Shown here one piece after another: positions 51,999-60,830 of a stretch of 64,000 bases of DNA. The notes under the pieces were generated by a model. The model was not told the DNA's origin and did no database searches. It was given only the letters and a program-made list of their open reading frames with translations. The position numbers and the translations under genes were made by a program. The stretch is from Hyphomicrobiales bacterium. Its GTDB lineage: Bacteria > Pseudomonadota > Alphaproteobacteria > Rhizobiales > CAJQND01. Where the stretch lies: contig JANQOW010000084.1 of assembly GCA_028285595.1 (NCBI GenBank), positions 1 to 64,000 on the forward strand, given 5' to 3'. Every line of letters starts with the position of its first letter. The stretch's first letter is position 1.

Positions 51999-52481
51999 GT
52001 GGGCGGACCTGATCGCGACTTGCTGTACTTTGAGGACTTCCCTGTGGGCGAGGTCATAGAGGCCGGTGCCTATGAGGTGACGGCTGAAGAGATCATCAGC
52101 TTTGCCAAGCAGTACGATCCGCTGCCGTTTCATGTGGATGAAGAGCTGGCGGCTGACACCATGACGGGCGGGCTCATCGCCTCCGGCTGGCACGTGCTCT
52201 CCATGCAAATGCGCATCATCTATGACAGCGTGCTTTACAAGACCGCCTCCATGGGCTCGTTCGGGCTGGACGATGTCAGGTGGGTGGCCCCGGTGCGCCC
52301 GGGCGACGTGCTCAGCCTCAAGCGCACCACGCTGGAGAAGCGCGTTTCCAAGAGCCGGCCGGAGATGGGCATCATCCAATTCAAGTGGGAAGTCTTTGAC
52401 CAGCACGGAGAGCTCAAGAGCATCACCGTCGGACCCAACCTGGTGCAGACCCGCGCCTCAGTTGAGGAGGCTGGCGCATGA
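51999..52481 (+). CDS. MaoC family dehydratase (first of two)
   Basis: A 160-residue hot-dog fold protein like (R)-specific enoyl-CoA hydratases. The hydratase motif is at about residue 34-50 (FAKQYDPLPFHVDEELA, with the Asp and His of the catalytic dyad) and SGWHVLSMQMRII follows. It starts with GTG at 51999, 12 bases after ychF. The second MaoC gene overlaps its end by 4 bases. Two paired MaoC proteins may form a heterodimer or have different chain-length preferences. Confidence 0.9.
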   Translation: MGGPDRDLLYFEDFPVGEVIEAGAYEVTAEEIISFAKQYDPLPFHVDEELAADTMTGGLIASGWHVLSMQMRIIYDSVLYKTASMGSFGLDDVRWVAPVRPGDVLSLKRTTLEKRVSKSRPEMGIIQFKWEVFDQHGELKSITVGPNLVQTRASVEEAGA

Positions 52482-52981
52482 CCATTCTGTCCAACTTCTA
52501 TGAGGATATTGAAGTGGGCGAGCACTTCGAGCTTGGGGCGAAGACCTTTGATGCGGACTATATCAAGGGCTTTGCGGTCAACTACGATCCGCAAGCGTTC
52601 CATGTGGACGAAGAGGCGGCCAAGAAGAGCCACTTCGGTGCCCTGTGCGCCAGCGGATGGCAGACCATCTCCACCTGGATGCGCTTCTATGTGGATCTGA
52701 ACATGGCTGACCGGGCCGCCAAGACCGAACGGGGCGAAGCCTTGCCGGAAATTGGGGTCTCGCCCGGCATCGAGCAGCTCAAGTGGAAGCGTCCGGTCTA
52801 TGTGGGCGATGAGATCTCGTACTCCGAGGTGGTCACCGCCAAGCGCCCCTTAAACTCGCGGCCGGGCTGGGGACTGGTGACCTCTGACTGCCTGGGGCAC
52901 AATCAAAAGGGCGAAATGGTCTTGTCCTTCGTCAGCAAAAGCATGGTGCAGATGCGCTCTGACTCCGCGAGTCAATCATAA
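52478..52981 (+). CDS. MaoC family dehydratase (second of two)
   Basis: A 167-residue hot-dog fold protein. The catalytic region is GFAVNYDPQAFHVDEEAAKK (about 30-50) with Asp and His in the same places as in its neighbour; SGWQTISTWMRFYV and GIEQLKWKRPVYVGDEISYS follow. The two proteins are clearly homologous (shared YDPxxFHVDEE and SGW), a tandem duplication. Its ATG overlaps the upstream TGA (ATGA). Substrate probably a 2-enoyl-CoA. Confidence 0.9.
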   Translation: MTILSNFYEDIEVGEHFELGAKTFDADYIKGFAVNYDPQAFHVDEEAAKKSHFGALCASGWQTISTWMRFYVDLNMADRAAKTERGEALPEIGVSPGIEQLKWKRPVYVGDEISYSEVVTAKRPLNSRPGWGLVTSDCLGHNQKGEMVLSFVSKSMVQMRSDSASQS

Positions 52982-53105
52982 AGGCCAAATAGCGCCAAAA
53001 ACGTATTAGATACATCGCTTTACGCGAAATTGGGTTCGTTTCGCAGAATAACCCCTTTGGGCCGACTTCCTGCGATATAAACCATAAAGTGGCAACTAGG
53101 CGCCA

Positions 53106-53720
53106 CTATCTGCCGGTGTCTGAGCCCGTATCCACCGTTTTCGCCCGAACGGGCTCTTTGAGATGACGGCGCGTCACCTTGCGCAGAAGCCCCTTCATGT
53201 AGCGGAAGCCATCCTGGCGCACGAGCTTTTCTTCACTGGTTGCCAAAAGCTTGGCGCGCACGGCAAGGCGCTGTGCGAAGCTCAAGCGCTTCAGAAACCG
53301 GCGGATCACCTGATCCAGATCAGGCCTGCCGGCCAGCGTCTCTGCAAGGACTTTCAGATTGGCATTTACGGTGGCCCGGTCCACCGCAAGATAGCCGTCA
53401 TCGGTGCGAGAGACATAGTATTTCGAGGTGTGTTCGGCGGAGACGGCGTTCAACCTGATCGCCGCGCCGGACGACACAAGGCTCTCGCTCACGGAACCGG
53501 CAGGCGTTTCCATGCCGGCCAGCTCGCGCAAGGCTTTGGTCACCAGACGCACGTCCTTGTCATCATTGTGGAGCTCCAGGATCGCAAGGCCCTGCGCAAC
53601 CTCATCCTGTGCGGCGAGCGAGGCGCTGATCGGCGCCAGTCCAACCCATGCAAGCGCGCCGAGCGCAATCGTGAGGGCTTTCAAGCGCCGCAGCGTGATG
53701 CGGCGTGTTCCTGATGCCAT
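53106..53720 (-). CDS. Secreted hypothetical protein (204 aa)
   Basis: A 204-residue protein with a signal peptide (RRITLRRLKALTIALGAL to a cleavage after SLAA near residue 37). The mature part is mostly helical and basic towards the end (FLKRLSFAQRLAVRAKLLAT, KVTRRHLKEPVRAK). No family recognised. ATG 53720 is chosen because it gives a clean signal peptide; an earlier GTG-type start at 53735 would overlap the Kdo hydroxylase stop. It follows that gene on the same strand with an 8-base gap, so they are probably cotranscribed and it may act in the envelope. Confidence 0.7.
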   Translation of the reverse strand: MASGTRRITLRRLKALTIALGALAWVGLAPISASLAAQDEVAQGLAILELHNDDKDVRLVTKALRELAGMETPAGSVSESLVSSGAAIRLNAVSAEHTSKYYVSRTDDGYLAVDRATVNANLKVLAETLAGRPDLDQVIRRFLKRLSFAQRLAVRAKLLATSEEKLVRQDGFRYMKGLLRKVTRRHLKEPVRAKTVDTGSDTGR

Positions 53721-53727
53721 TGCGTGC

Positions 53728-54627
53728 TCACACAAGCGCGTGGCCCTTCATGCGCTCCAGCACTTTCAGGGGCGATTTCTCCGGCGCCGCCATGTGCTCC
53801 ACCTGCAACTCAAAGGTCTGCTCCAGGCAATAGGCCCCCTCAAGCGCCGCATGCAGCGCCTGGTCGGTGAAGCAGAACCAAGTGGCGCCGGCGGGGAACT
53901 GGAACACCACGTGAGCAGGATCCTGCTGGAACGTGGCATCCTGTTTGCCCATGTCATGCAGGTTCAGCATGATGTGGTCGTAATGGGTGCGCGGCCAATG
54001 GGTCTGGCGGGTCATGTTCAGAAAGGCAAACTCTCCAAGGTGCGGATCGCGGATCCGGTTCAGATAGCGCGTGGCGAACGCCTCAAAGCCGTGCCCGACT
54101 TTCCAGGTGCGCGGTTTGCCGGTGGGATTGATGTTGGTGAAAATGCGGAAGATCCGGTTGCCCTTGATGGGACGCCGCTTGAACGCGTCCGGATGCAACA
54201 GGCTGTCATCGAACCGGTAGGCTTTGTCGTCACCCACTTTGCCGATCTTTTTGCGTCCGGCAATTTCCACCGGGCGGTAAGTGGTGCGCCGCGGATCGAG
54301 GTTCTGGGCGTAGGGGCCCAAAATGTCCTGGAGCCAGCTTTGCGTGGTTTCCCGATACCGTCTCAGCATGCCCTCAATCAGGGCCTTGCTCTCCTCAGAC
54401 ACGTCCCCAACGCCGGACAGCTTGCCCAGGTAGGGATCGAGCGTGATGTTCTTTTGCACCCCATCTCCAAGGCTCTCCCCATAAAGCGCTTCTTCAGCGG
54501 CTGTGAAGGCAAAAGGCAGGTCTTCCATCAACACGACCGAGCCGTCTTCAAGGGCAGACACGGCATCGGCGCGGCGTTCCTCAGAGCGCCTGGTTTCTGA
54601 GATGTCAAACGGGACGATTTCATTCAT
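53728..54627 (-). CDS. kdoO: Kdo hydroxylase family protein
   Basis: A 299-residue protein matching the 3-deoxy-D-manno-oct-2-ulosonic acid (Kdo) hydroxylase family, which converts a Kdo residue of the LPS inner core to Ko using Fe(II), 2-oxoglutarate and oxygen. Matching blocks: ALEDGSVVLMEDLPFAF, FTNINPTGKPRTWKVGHGFE, THYDHIMLNLHDMGKQDATF (the His/Asp iron ligands), VFQFPAGATWFCFTDQALHA and CLEQTFELQVEHM. It acts at the cytoplasmic face of the inner membrane on Kdo-lipid A. It starts divergently from the mtnP cluster. Confidence 0.85.
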   Translation of the reverse strand: MNEIVPFDISETRRSEERRADAVSALEDGSVVLMEDLPFAFTAAEEALYGESLGDGVQKNITLDPYLGKLSGVGDVSEESKALIEGMLRRYRETTQSWLQDILGPYAQNLDPRRTTYRPVEIAGRKKIGKVGDDKAYRFDDSLLHPDAFKRRPIKGNRIFRIFTNINPTGKPRTWKVGHGFEAFATRYLNRIRDPHLGEFAFLNMTRQTHWPRTHYDHIMLNLHDMGKQDATFQQDPAHVVFQFPAGATWFCFTDQALHAALEGAYCLEQTFELQVEHMAAPEKSPLKVLERMKGHALV

Positions 54628-54794
54628 GGCATGAGGCCTTCAGGTCCGGAATACTTACGCAAGACGGTTAGCAACCCTGCGCCCAGAAGTCATCCGGCGG
54701 CAACGGACATATCGACGCTGGTTTCCGGTTGTTTCCTGTGCTCTGAAAGACCATGGTAGACGAAAGCTCGATTGAGGGGGAACACTTGGTGTTC

Positions 54795-55367
54795 ATGACC
54801 AAAGTCCGAAGACCTGCAAGCCTGCTGCTGTTCGCCATGATGCTCGCGATCATGGTGCCAAGTGCTCCGGCCCCGGTCGCCGCGGGCGATGCGGTCATCT
54901 TGACGATTGCCGGCGACATTGAAAAGTCGAACCGGGGGGCGTTTGACCCCTTCGCGGACGGGTTTCTTGGCTACCACGATAAAGCGTTCAAAACCGCGTT
55001 CGAGGTCACGGCCAAGGACCTGGCCGGATTGCCGCAAGTCACCATCACGGCCTTTGGCGAGGCTGACACCTGGAAGGGCCCGGTGCGCCTGACCGGCCCG
55101 CGCTTGAAGGATGTGCTGGCGCTGGCGGGCGCGGTGGGCAAGCCGGTCACCGTCTTCGCGCTGGACGGCTATGGCGCGGAGTTTGACGTGAAATCCCTGA
55201 ACGCGCACGATTGGGTGCTGGCGCACTCGCTCAACGGGCGCCGCCTGTCTCTGGGAGGGCGGGGCCCTTTTTGGCTCGCATATGAAACTGGCGACACACC
55301 CGCCACCACCGACGAAGAGGCAAAGTGGGTGTGGTCGGTCTTTTACATTGAGGTTCAAAGCAAATGA
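54795..55367 (+). CDS. Small molybdopterin-oxidoreductase-fold protein, periplasmic
   Basis: A 190-residue exported protein. After a signal peptide (ending near APVAAGD) comes a fold like the oxidoreductase molybdopterin-binding domain (YedY/SUOX type): AVILTIAGDI, FEVTAKDLAGLPQVTITAFG, WKGPVRLTGPRLKDVLALAG, NAHDWVLAHSLNGRRLSLGG, RGPFWLAYE. The cofactor-binding Cys of true members is not seen, so it may be a non-catalytic relative. An earlier in-frame ATG at 54753 is possible. The mtnP start overlaps its stop by 4 bases. Confidence 0.7.
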   Translation: MTKVRRPASLLLFAMMLAIMVPSAPAPVAAGDAVILTIAGDIEKSNRGAFDPFADGFLGYHDKAFKTAFEVTAKDLAGLPQVTITAFGEADTWKGPVRLTGPRLKDVLALAGAVGKPVTVFALDGYGAEFDVKSLNAHDWVLAHSLNGRRLSLGGRGPFWLAYETGDTPATTDEEAKWVWSVFYIEVQSK

Positions 55368-56233
55368 CGAAATCCATGTTGGGTATTATTGGCGGCTCGG
55401 GCTTTTACGACCTGGAGCTGGAGAACGCGCGCTGGGAGGCCGTGGCCAGCCCCTGGGGGAACCCTTCCGATGAGGTGCGCATCGGTGAGTTGGGCGGCCT
55501 GCCCGTCGCCTTCCTGCCGCGCCATGGCCGGGGCCATAAGATCCCGCCGTCTGAGATCAATTACCGGGCCAACATCGACGTTCTGAAGCGGGTCGGGGTG
55601 ACCGATTTGATCTCCGTGTCGGCATGCGGGTCGTTCCGCGAGCCGCTCAGCCCCGGCACCTTTGTTCTGGTGGACCAGTTCATCGACAGAACCTTTGCCC
55701 GCGCCAAGAGCTTCTTTGGCACAGGATGTGTGGCCCATGTGTCCATGGCCTATCCCATCAGTTCAGGGCTGAGGGACCAAGTGGCCAAGGCGGCTGAAGC
55801 TGAAGGCATTTCTCATCACGTGGGCGGCACGTATCTGGCCATGGAAGGCCCGCAGTTTTCGTCTCTGGCGGAAAGCCATATGTACCGCGCCTGGGGTTGC
55901 GATGTGATCGGCATGACCAACATGCCGGAAGCCAAGCTCGCCCGCGAGGCGGAGATTTGCTACTCCACCGTCGCCATGGTGACGGATTATGATTCCTGGC
56001 ACGACGATCATGGCGAGGTGGATATTCCCTCCATCCTGGCCGTGATGAAGGCCAACACCGAAAACGCCGCGCGTTTGGTCACGCGGGTGGCAAAGGACTT
56101 CCCGCAAGAGCACCCGGCCTGTCCGGACGGGTCCGATAAGGCGCTTGAGTTTGCCATCATCACCCCGCCGAAGGCCCGCGACCCTGAGCTCCTGGCCAAA
56201 CTGGATGCAGTGGCGGGCCGTGTGCTCGGCTGA
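55364..56233 (+). CDS. mtnP: S-methyl-5'-thioadenosine phosphorylase
   Basis: A 289-residue purine nucleoside phosphorylase-fold enzyme: 5'-methylthioadenosine + phosphate to adenine + 5-methylthioribose 1-phosphate. LGIIGGSGFYDLELE, PRHGRGHKIPPSEINYRANI, SACGSFREPLSPGTFVLVDQ, TYLAMEGPQFSSLAESHMYR, GMTNMPEAKLAREAEICYST and VTDYDSWHDDHGEV are canonical; the Asp of TDYD selects 6-aminopurine. MtnP can also act on 5'-deoxyadenosine. The overlap ATGA with the preceding gene shows translational coupling. Its products are used by the enzymes encoded at 57524, 58551 and 59727. Confidence 0.97.
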   Translation: MTKSMLGIIGGSGFYDLELENARWEAVASPWGNPSDEVRIGELGGLPVAFLPRHGRGHKIPPSEINYRANIDVLKRVGVTDLISVSACGSFREPLSPGTFVLVDQFIDRTFARAKSFFGTGCVAHVSMAYPISSGLRDQVAKAAEAEGISHHVGGTYLAMEGPQFSSLAESHMYRAWGCDVIGMTNMPEAKLAREAEICYSTVAMVTDYDSWHDDHGEVDIPSILAVMKANTENAARLVTRVAKDFPQEHPACPDGSDKALEFAIITPPKARDPELLAKLDAVAGRVLG

Positions 56234-56347
56234 CATCACGGTCAATTTATTGAGGATTTCCGCCGCAAACGCGTTACTTTCGCCGTGATTTCAGATAAAA
56301 CAGAAGGCGAGGTTGGTCGGCATATCTTCTGTCTGGGGAGGACAAAC

Positions 56348-57418
56348 ATGAAACGCATTATTCTCGCAGTTTTGGGCCTGGCGGCCCTGGCCATGGCGGC
56401 GGTCGGCGCCCAGGCCGAACCCTTCAAGGTGGGCTTTGTTTATGTGGGGCCCATTGGTGATCATGGCTGGACCTATCGCCACAATGAGGGACGCAAAGCG
56501 GTGGAGGCCGCCTTTGGCGACAAGGTGAAAACCACGTATGTGGAGAGCGTTAAGGAAGGCGGTGATGCGGAACGCGTCATCCGTCAGCTCGCGGCCTCCG
56601 GCCACGGCATCATCTTCACCACATCATTCGGCTACATGAACCCCACCGTGAAGGTGGCCAAACAGTTTCCCAAGGTAAAGTTTGAGCATGCCACCGGCTA
56701 CAAACGCTCAGCGAACGTCTCCACCTATTCGGGCCGCTTCTACGAAGGGCGCACGGTCGCCGGCATTATCGCCGGACGCATGACCAAGTCCAACGTGATC
56801 GGCTATATCGGCTCGTTTCCGATCCCTGAAGTGGTGCGTGGCATCAACGCCTTCACGATTGCCCTGCGCCGGGTGAACCCCGAGGCCACGGTGAAGGTCG
56901 TGTGGGTCTCCACATGGTATGACCCGGGCAAGGAAGCTGAAGCGGCCAAAGTGCTCATGGATCAGGGCGCCGACGTCATTCTTCAGCACACCGATTCCAC
57001 AGCCCCCATCCAAGCCGCACAGGACGCCGGCAAGTGGGCCGTGGGCCAAGCGTCAGACATGACCCAGTTCGCCCCCAAAGCCCACCTCACGGCGATTGTG
57101 GACAATTGGGACAAGTACTACGTCTCCCGCGTGAAAGCGGCCATGGAGGGCACGTGGAAGTCTGAGGACACCTGGACCGGTCTGAAAGAAGGCATGGTGG
57201 AAATGACGGCCTTCAATGAAGCCATTCCCGATGACGTCAAGAAAGAGGCCAAAGCGGCTCACGACGCCATCATCGCGGGCACGCTTCATCCGTTCCAGGG
57301 CCCGTTCAACAAACAGGATGGATCGGTGGGCGCCAAGGAGGGCGAGACCCTGGATGACAAGACCTTGCTCGGCATGAACTGGTACGTTGAAGGGGTGGAA
57401 GGACAGCTTCCAAAATAG
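56348..57418 (+). CDS. BMP family ABC transporter substrate-binding protein
   Basis: A 356-residue periplasmic binding protein of the basic membrane protein (BMP) family, whose studied members bind purine nucleosides. Signal peptide MKRIILAVLGLAALAMAA to AQA near residue 23, then PFKVGFVYVGPIGDHGWTYR, the GRTVAGIIAGRMTKSNVIGY stretch and QHTDSTAPIQAAQDAGKW. There is no ABC permease or ATPase gene in the window, so the partner transporter lies elsewhere. ATG 56348 begins the signal peptide. A good terminator follows. The position within the adenine/MTA salvage set suggests nucleoside or purine uptake. Confidence 0.92.
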   Translation: MKRIILAVLGLAALAMAAVGAQAEPFKVGFVYVGPIGDHGWTYRHNEGRKAVEAAFGDKVKTTYVESVKEGGDAERVIRQLAASGHGIIFTTSFGYMNPTVKVAKQFPKVKFEHATGYKRSANVSTYSGRFYEGRTVAGIIAGRMTKSNVIGYIGSFPIPEVVRGINAFTIALRRVNPEATVKVVWVSTWYDPGKEAEAAKVLMDQGADVILQHTDSTAPIQAAQDAGKWAVGQASDMTQFAPKAHLTAIVDNWDKYYVSRVKAAMEGTWKSEDTWTGLKEGMVEMTAFNEAIPDDVKKEAKAAHDAIIAGTLHPFQGPFNKQDGSVGAKEGETLDDKTLLGMNWYVEGVEGQLPK

Positions 57419-57448
57419 CGCCAACTGGTGTAACTCAATTCATCACAG

Positions 57449-57487
57449 ACCCGCCCCGGGCGCTGTCCTTGGGGCGGGTTTTGGTTT
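57449..57487 (+). terminator. Rho-independent terminator after the BMP gene
   Basis: ACCCGCCCC (57449-57457) pairs with GGGGCGGGT (57471-57479), 13-base loop, followed by TTTTGGTTTT. A 9-bp GC stem with T-rich tail, 31 bases after the BMP stop. It separates the mtnP-BMP transcript from the deaminase gene, at least in part. Confidence 0.85.
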
Positions 57488-57523
57488 TCTGGGATCCCTG
57501 CAAGCCTAACAGGACCAGCTCCA

Positions 57524-58540
57524 GTGACAGATATAGCCCGTTTTATCGACGAGATGCCAAAGGCAGAGTTGCACCTGCATATAGAGGGCACGCTTGAGCC
57601 TGAGATGATGATGGCCCTTGCGAAACGCAATGGGGTCGAACTGGCCTATGGTTCGGTGGAAGAGATCCGCGCGGCCTATGAGTTCTCAAACCTGCAGGAT
57701 TTTCTGGACCTCTACTACCAGGGCATGTCGGTGCTGATCACCGAGCAGGACTTTTATGATCTGACCGCCGCCTATCTCGCCAAGTGCGCCGAGCAGAACG
57801 TCACCCATGTGGAGATCTTCTTCGATCCCCAAGGTCATACCGAACGGGGCGTGGCGTTTGAGACCGCGCTGGACGGCATCACAAGGGCGCTGGATGCGGG
57901 CGAGGCCGAGCACGGCATCAGCCACAAGCTCATCATGTGTTTCCTGCGCCATCTGTCGGAAGAAAAGGCGTTTGAGACCTTGGCTCAGGCCATGGCCTAC
58001 CGCAACCGCATTTACGGCGTGGGTCTGGATTCTTCTGAGGTCGGCCATCCGCCGGAGAAGTTTGAGCGGGTCTTTAAGGCTGCCGCAGAAGCCGGCTTCG
58101 TTCTGGTGGCCCATGCGGGTGAAGAGGGCCCGGCAGACTATGTGCACGGCGCGCTCGATGCGCTGAGCGTGGTGCGCATTGACCATGGCAACCGGGCGCT
58201 GGATGACCCTGGCCTGGTGAAGCGGCTGGCCGATGAGCAGATCGCGCTCACCATGTGCCCTCTGTCAAATCTGAGGCTCTGCGTGATCGACCGGATTTCC
58301 GATCATCCTGCGCTGACCTTGCTGGACGCGGGCGTGCGGGTGACCATCAATTCCGATGACCCGTCCTATTTCGGCGGCTATGTGAACGAGAACTATCACG
58401 CCGTCCAGCAAGGCCTGGAACTCGGCCTTGACCACATCAAGACCCTGGCGCGAAACTCATACCTGGGCTCCTTCATGAGTGAGGGGGAGAGAGAGGCCGC
58501 GCTTGCAAAGTTCGACGCCTTTGCCGCGTCGGCCAGTTGA
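57524..58540 (+). CDS. Adenosine/adenine deaminase family protein, probably adenine deaminase
   Basis: A 338-residue metal-dependent amidohydrolase. Metal ligands are in ELHLHIEGTLEP; the catalytic Glu and His in VLVAHAGEEGPADYV; the Asp pair in VTINSDDPSYF. The segments FSNLQDFLDLYYQGMSVL, THVEIFFDPQGHTERGVAFE and LTMCPLSNLRL are those of the adenine-specific deaminases (yeast Aah1-like), more than of adenosine deaminase. Reaction: adenine + water to hypoxanthine + ammonia. It would take the adenine released by MtnP. The start is GTG at 57524 (TDIARFIDEMPKAEL); the next in-frame ATG at 57554 is an alternative. Confidence 0.88.
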   Translation: MTDIARFIDEMPKAELHLHIEGTLEPEMMMALAKRNGVELAYGSVEEIRAAYEFSNLQDFLDLYYQGMSVLITEQDFYDLTAAYLAKCAEQNVTHVEIFFDPQGHTERGVAFETALDGITRALDAGEAEHGISHKLIMCFLRHLSEEKAFETLAQAMAYRNRIYGVGLDSSEVGHPPEKFERVFKAAAEAGFVLVAHAGEEGPADYVHGALDALSVVRIDHGNRALDDPGLVKRLADEQIALTMCPLSNLRLCVIDRISDHPALTLLDAGVRVTINSDDPSYFGGYVNENYHAVQQGLELGLDHIKTLARNSYLGSFMSEGEREAALAKFDAFAASAS

Positions 58541-58550
58541 GAGGCACCCT

Positions 58551-59096
58551 ATGGACCTGCGTAACGGATTTGACATCAAGCGCTACATTCGCACCCTGCC
58601 GGACTATCCCAAGAAAGGGATCATGTTCCGCGACATCACCACGCTGCTGGCAGATGCGCACGGCTTCCGCGCCACGGTCGATGAGCTCATGTGGCCCTTT
58701 CTCAAGGAGGGGATCGATTATGTGGTGGGGATCGAAGCGCGTGGCTTTATCATCGGCGGCGCGGTGGCCCATGAACTCGGCAGGGGGTTCATTCCCTTCC
58801 GCAAGAAAGGCAAGTTGCCGTTTCATGTGATTGGGCGCGACTATGAGCTGGAGTATGGCGTGGACACCATGGAGGTGCACGCCGATGCGATGGGCGAGGG
58901 CGACCGGATCCTGATCATCGACGACCTGATCGCCACCGGCGGCACGGCCTTGGCCGCCATCGATCTGGTACACGCCACCGGCGCGGAGGTTGTGGCTGCG
59001 GCGTTCATTGTGGATCTGCCGGACCTAGGAGGCTCCCAAAAGATCCGCGACAAGGGCGTAAAGCTGCACACGCTCGTTGAGTTTGAGGGCGAGTGA
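58551..59096 (+). CDS. apt: Adenine phosphoribosyltransferase
   Basis: A 181-residue type I phosphoribosyltransferase: adenine + PRPP to AMP + PPi. RTLPDYPKKGIMFRDITTLL, YVVGIEARGFIIGGAVAHEL, GFIPFRKKGKLPFHVIGRDY and the PRPP motif ILIIDDLIATGGTALAAI are canonical. ATG 58551 lies 11 bases after the deaminase stop, so the two adenine-using genes share a transcript. In-frame codons upstream only translate the end of that gene. Confidence 0.97.
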   Translation: MDLRNGFDIKRYIRTLPDYPKKGIMFRDITTLLADAHGFRATVDELMWPFLKEGIDYVVGIEARGFIIGGAVAHELGRGFIPFRKKGKLPFHVIGRDYELEYGVDTMEVHADAMGEGDRILIIDDLIATGGTALAAIDLVHATGAEVVAAAFIVDLPDLGGSQKIRDKGVKLHTLVEFEGE

Positions 59097-59725
59097 TGGC
59101 CGGTCCTGAGATCCTTCTAAGCTTCATGGTGGCGGCGATCATCTTCGGGTACATGCCGGGCCCCGCGCTTGTGTACACGGCAGCGCAAACCATGGCCTAT
59201 GGCCGCCAGGGAGGCTTCAAGGCTGCCATCGGGTTGCATGTGGGCGGCTATGTGCATGTGTTTGCCGCGGCCTTGGGGCTCGCCGTTATCTTGGAGCTGG
59301 TGCCCACCTTATTCATGGTGATCAAGTTCTGCGGCGCGGCCTATCTGGTGTGGCTCGGGATTGCCATGATACGCGCCGGCGCGGCGAAACTGGAGATGCC
59401 CGAGATCCGCCAGCGCAGCGCGCGCCGGGCCTTTTTCAACAGCATGGCTGTGGAGATCCTGAACCCCAAGACCGCCCTGTTTTTCCTGGCGTTCCTGCCG
59501 CAATTCGTGGACCCGGCCGGCGCTCTGCCCGCCTGGGCCCAGTTTCTTATTCTCGGCACTGTCGTTAATCTGACATTTTCCTCAGCCGATATTGTGGCCG
59601 TGATGACAACCGATCAGATCTTGAAGCGCATGCGCCGGAACAGCCGTGCACAGAAGTGGATGAAATGGGCCGGCGGCTCCATCCTGGTCGGGCTCGGTGT
59701 TCACCTGGCCGCCAGCCGGACCTGA
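59096..59725 (+). CDS. LysE family translocator
   Basis: A 209-residue membrane exporter with about six hydrophobic segments. The family signature is [20 protein letters not shown] (about 18-37), then [20 protein letters not shown], and [20 protein letters not shown]. LysE/RhtB relatives export amino acids such as lysine, homoserine or threonine. ATG 59096 overlaps the apt stop (TGATG). Its place between apt and mtnA suggests export of a pathway-related compound, but that is inference; homoserine-type exporters are also often carried by chance. Confidence 0.9.
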   Translation: MAGPEILLSFMVAAIIFGYMPGPALVYTAAQTMAYGRQGGFKAAIGLHVGGYVHVFAAALGLAVILELVPTLFMVIKFCGAAYLVWLGIAMIRAGAAKLEMPEIRQRSARRAFFNSMAVEILNPKTALFFLAFLPQFVDPAGALPAWAQFLILGTVVNLTFSSADIVAVMTTDQILKRMRRNSRAQKWMKWAGGSILVGLGVHLAASRT

Positions 59726-59726
59726 T

Positions 59727-60830
59727 ATGAAGATCGACGGAACACCATATCGCTCCATCTGGTTGGCCGAGGATGGCTGGGCTGCGGAGATCATTGATCA
59801 GACGGTTCTCCCCCACAGGTTCGAAACGGTGCGCCTGGAGACCCTGGAGGACGCCGCCCGGGCCATCGAGATCATGCAGGTGCGCGGTGCGCCTCTCATC
59901 GGGGCGACAGCCGCTTACGGCATGTGCCTGGCGCTGAGGGCCGATGCGTCCGATGAGGCGCTTGAGGCGGCGGCTGAGCGGCTCCGGCGCACGCGTCCCA
60001 CGGCGGTTAACCTGATCTGGGCCATAGACGAGATGCTGGCCGCCGTGCGCAATCAGCCCCGCGAGGCGCGGCAGACGGCGGCCTATGCCCGCGCTGCGGA
60101 AATCTGCGACGAGGATGTGGAGGCCTGCCGCAAGATTGGAGAGCATGGGTTGGCCCTGATTGAAAAGATTGCTGCGGCCAAGCCGGGCCAGACGGTCAAT
60201 ATCCTCACCCACTGCAACGCGGGCTGGCTTGCGACCGTGGATTGGGGGACCGCGCTCTCCCCGATCTATCATGCCCACGACAAGGGCATTGATGTGCACG
60301 TATGGGCCGACGAAACCAGACCCCGCAATCAGGGCGCGGCGCTCACCGCCTTTGAGCTTGGCAAACACGGCGTGCCGCACACGGTGATCGCCGACAATGC
60401 CGGCGGGCATCTGATGCAGCACGGTCAGGTGGATATCTGCATCACCGGCACCGACCGCACAGCGGGCAATGGCGATGTGGCCAATAAGATCGGGACCTAC
60501 CTGAAGGCATTGGCCGCGCGGGACAATGGGGTACCGTTTTACGTCGCGCTTCCGCACTCCACCATCGATTGGACGATCGAAGACGGCGTGCGCGATATCC
60601 CCATAGAGCAACGCGACCAGGCGGAAGTCACCCACGTTCAGGGGCTCGCGGCGGATGGCACCGTGCAGTCCGTCCAGGTCAGCGCTCCTGGGAGCCAGGC
60701 GGGCAACTACGCCTTCGACGTCACTCCGGCGCGGCTGGTGACGGGCCTTATCACCGAACGCGGGGTGTGCGAAGCCTCTCGCGACGGGCTTTTGAGCCTC
60801 TATCCTGAGCACGCCGGCGATGGGGACTGA
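59727..60830 (+). CDS. mtnA: S-methyl-5-thioribose-1-phosphate isomerase
   Basis: A 367-residue aldose-ketose isomerase: 5-methylthioribose 1-phosphate to 5-methylthioribulose 1-phosphate. [19 protein letters not shown] (52-70), catalytic Cys163 in [10 protein letters not shown] and catalytic Asp243 in [17 protein letters not shown] are present, with [20 protein letters not shown] between. It starts one base after the LysE stop. It shares the pathway with MtnP. The same enzyme can act on 5-deoxyribose 1-phosphate in 5'-deoxyadenosine salvage. Confidence 0.97.
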   Translation: MKIDGTPYRSIWLAEDGWAAEIIDQTVLPHRFETVRLETLEDAARAIEIMQVRGAPLIGATAAYGMCLALRADASDEALEAAAERLRRTRPTAVNLIWAIDEMLAAVRNQPREARQTAAYARAAEICDEDVEACRKIGEHGLALIEKIAAAKPGQTVNILTHCNAGWLATVDWGTALSPIYHAHDKGIDVHVWADETRPRNQGAALTAFELGKHGVPHTVIADNAGGHLMQHGQVDICITGTDRTAGNGDVANKIGTYLKALAARDNGVPFYVALPHSTIDWTIEDGVRDIPIEQRDQAEVTHVQGLAADGTVQSVQVSAPGSQAGNYAFDVTPARLVTGLITERGVCEASRDGLLSLYPEHAGDGD

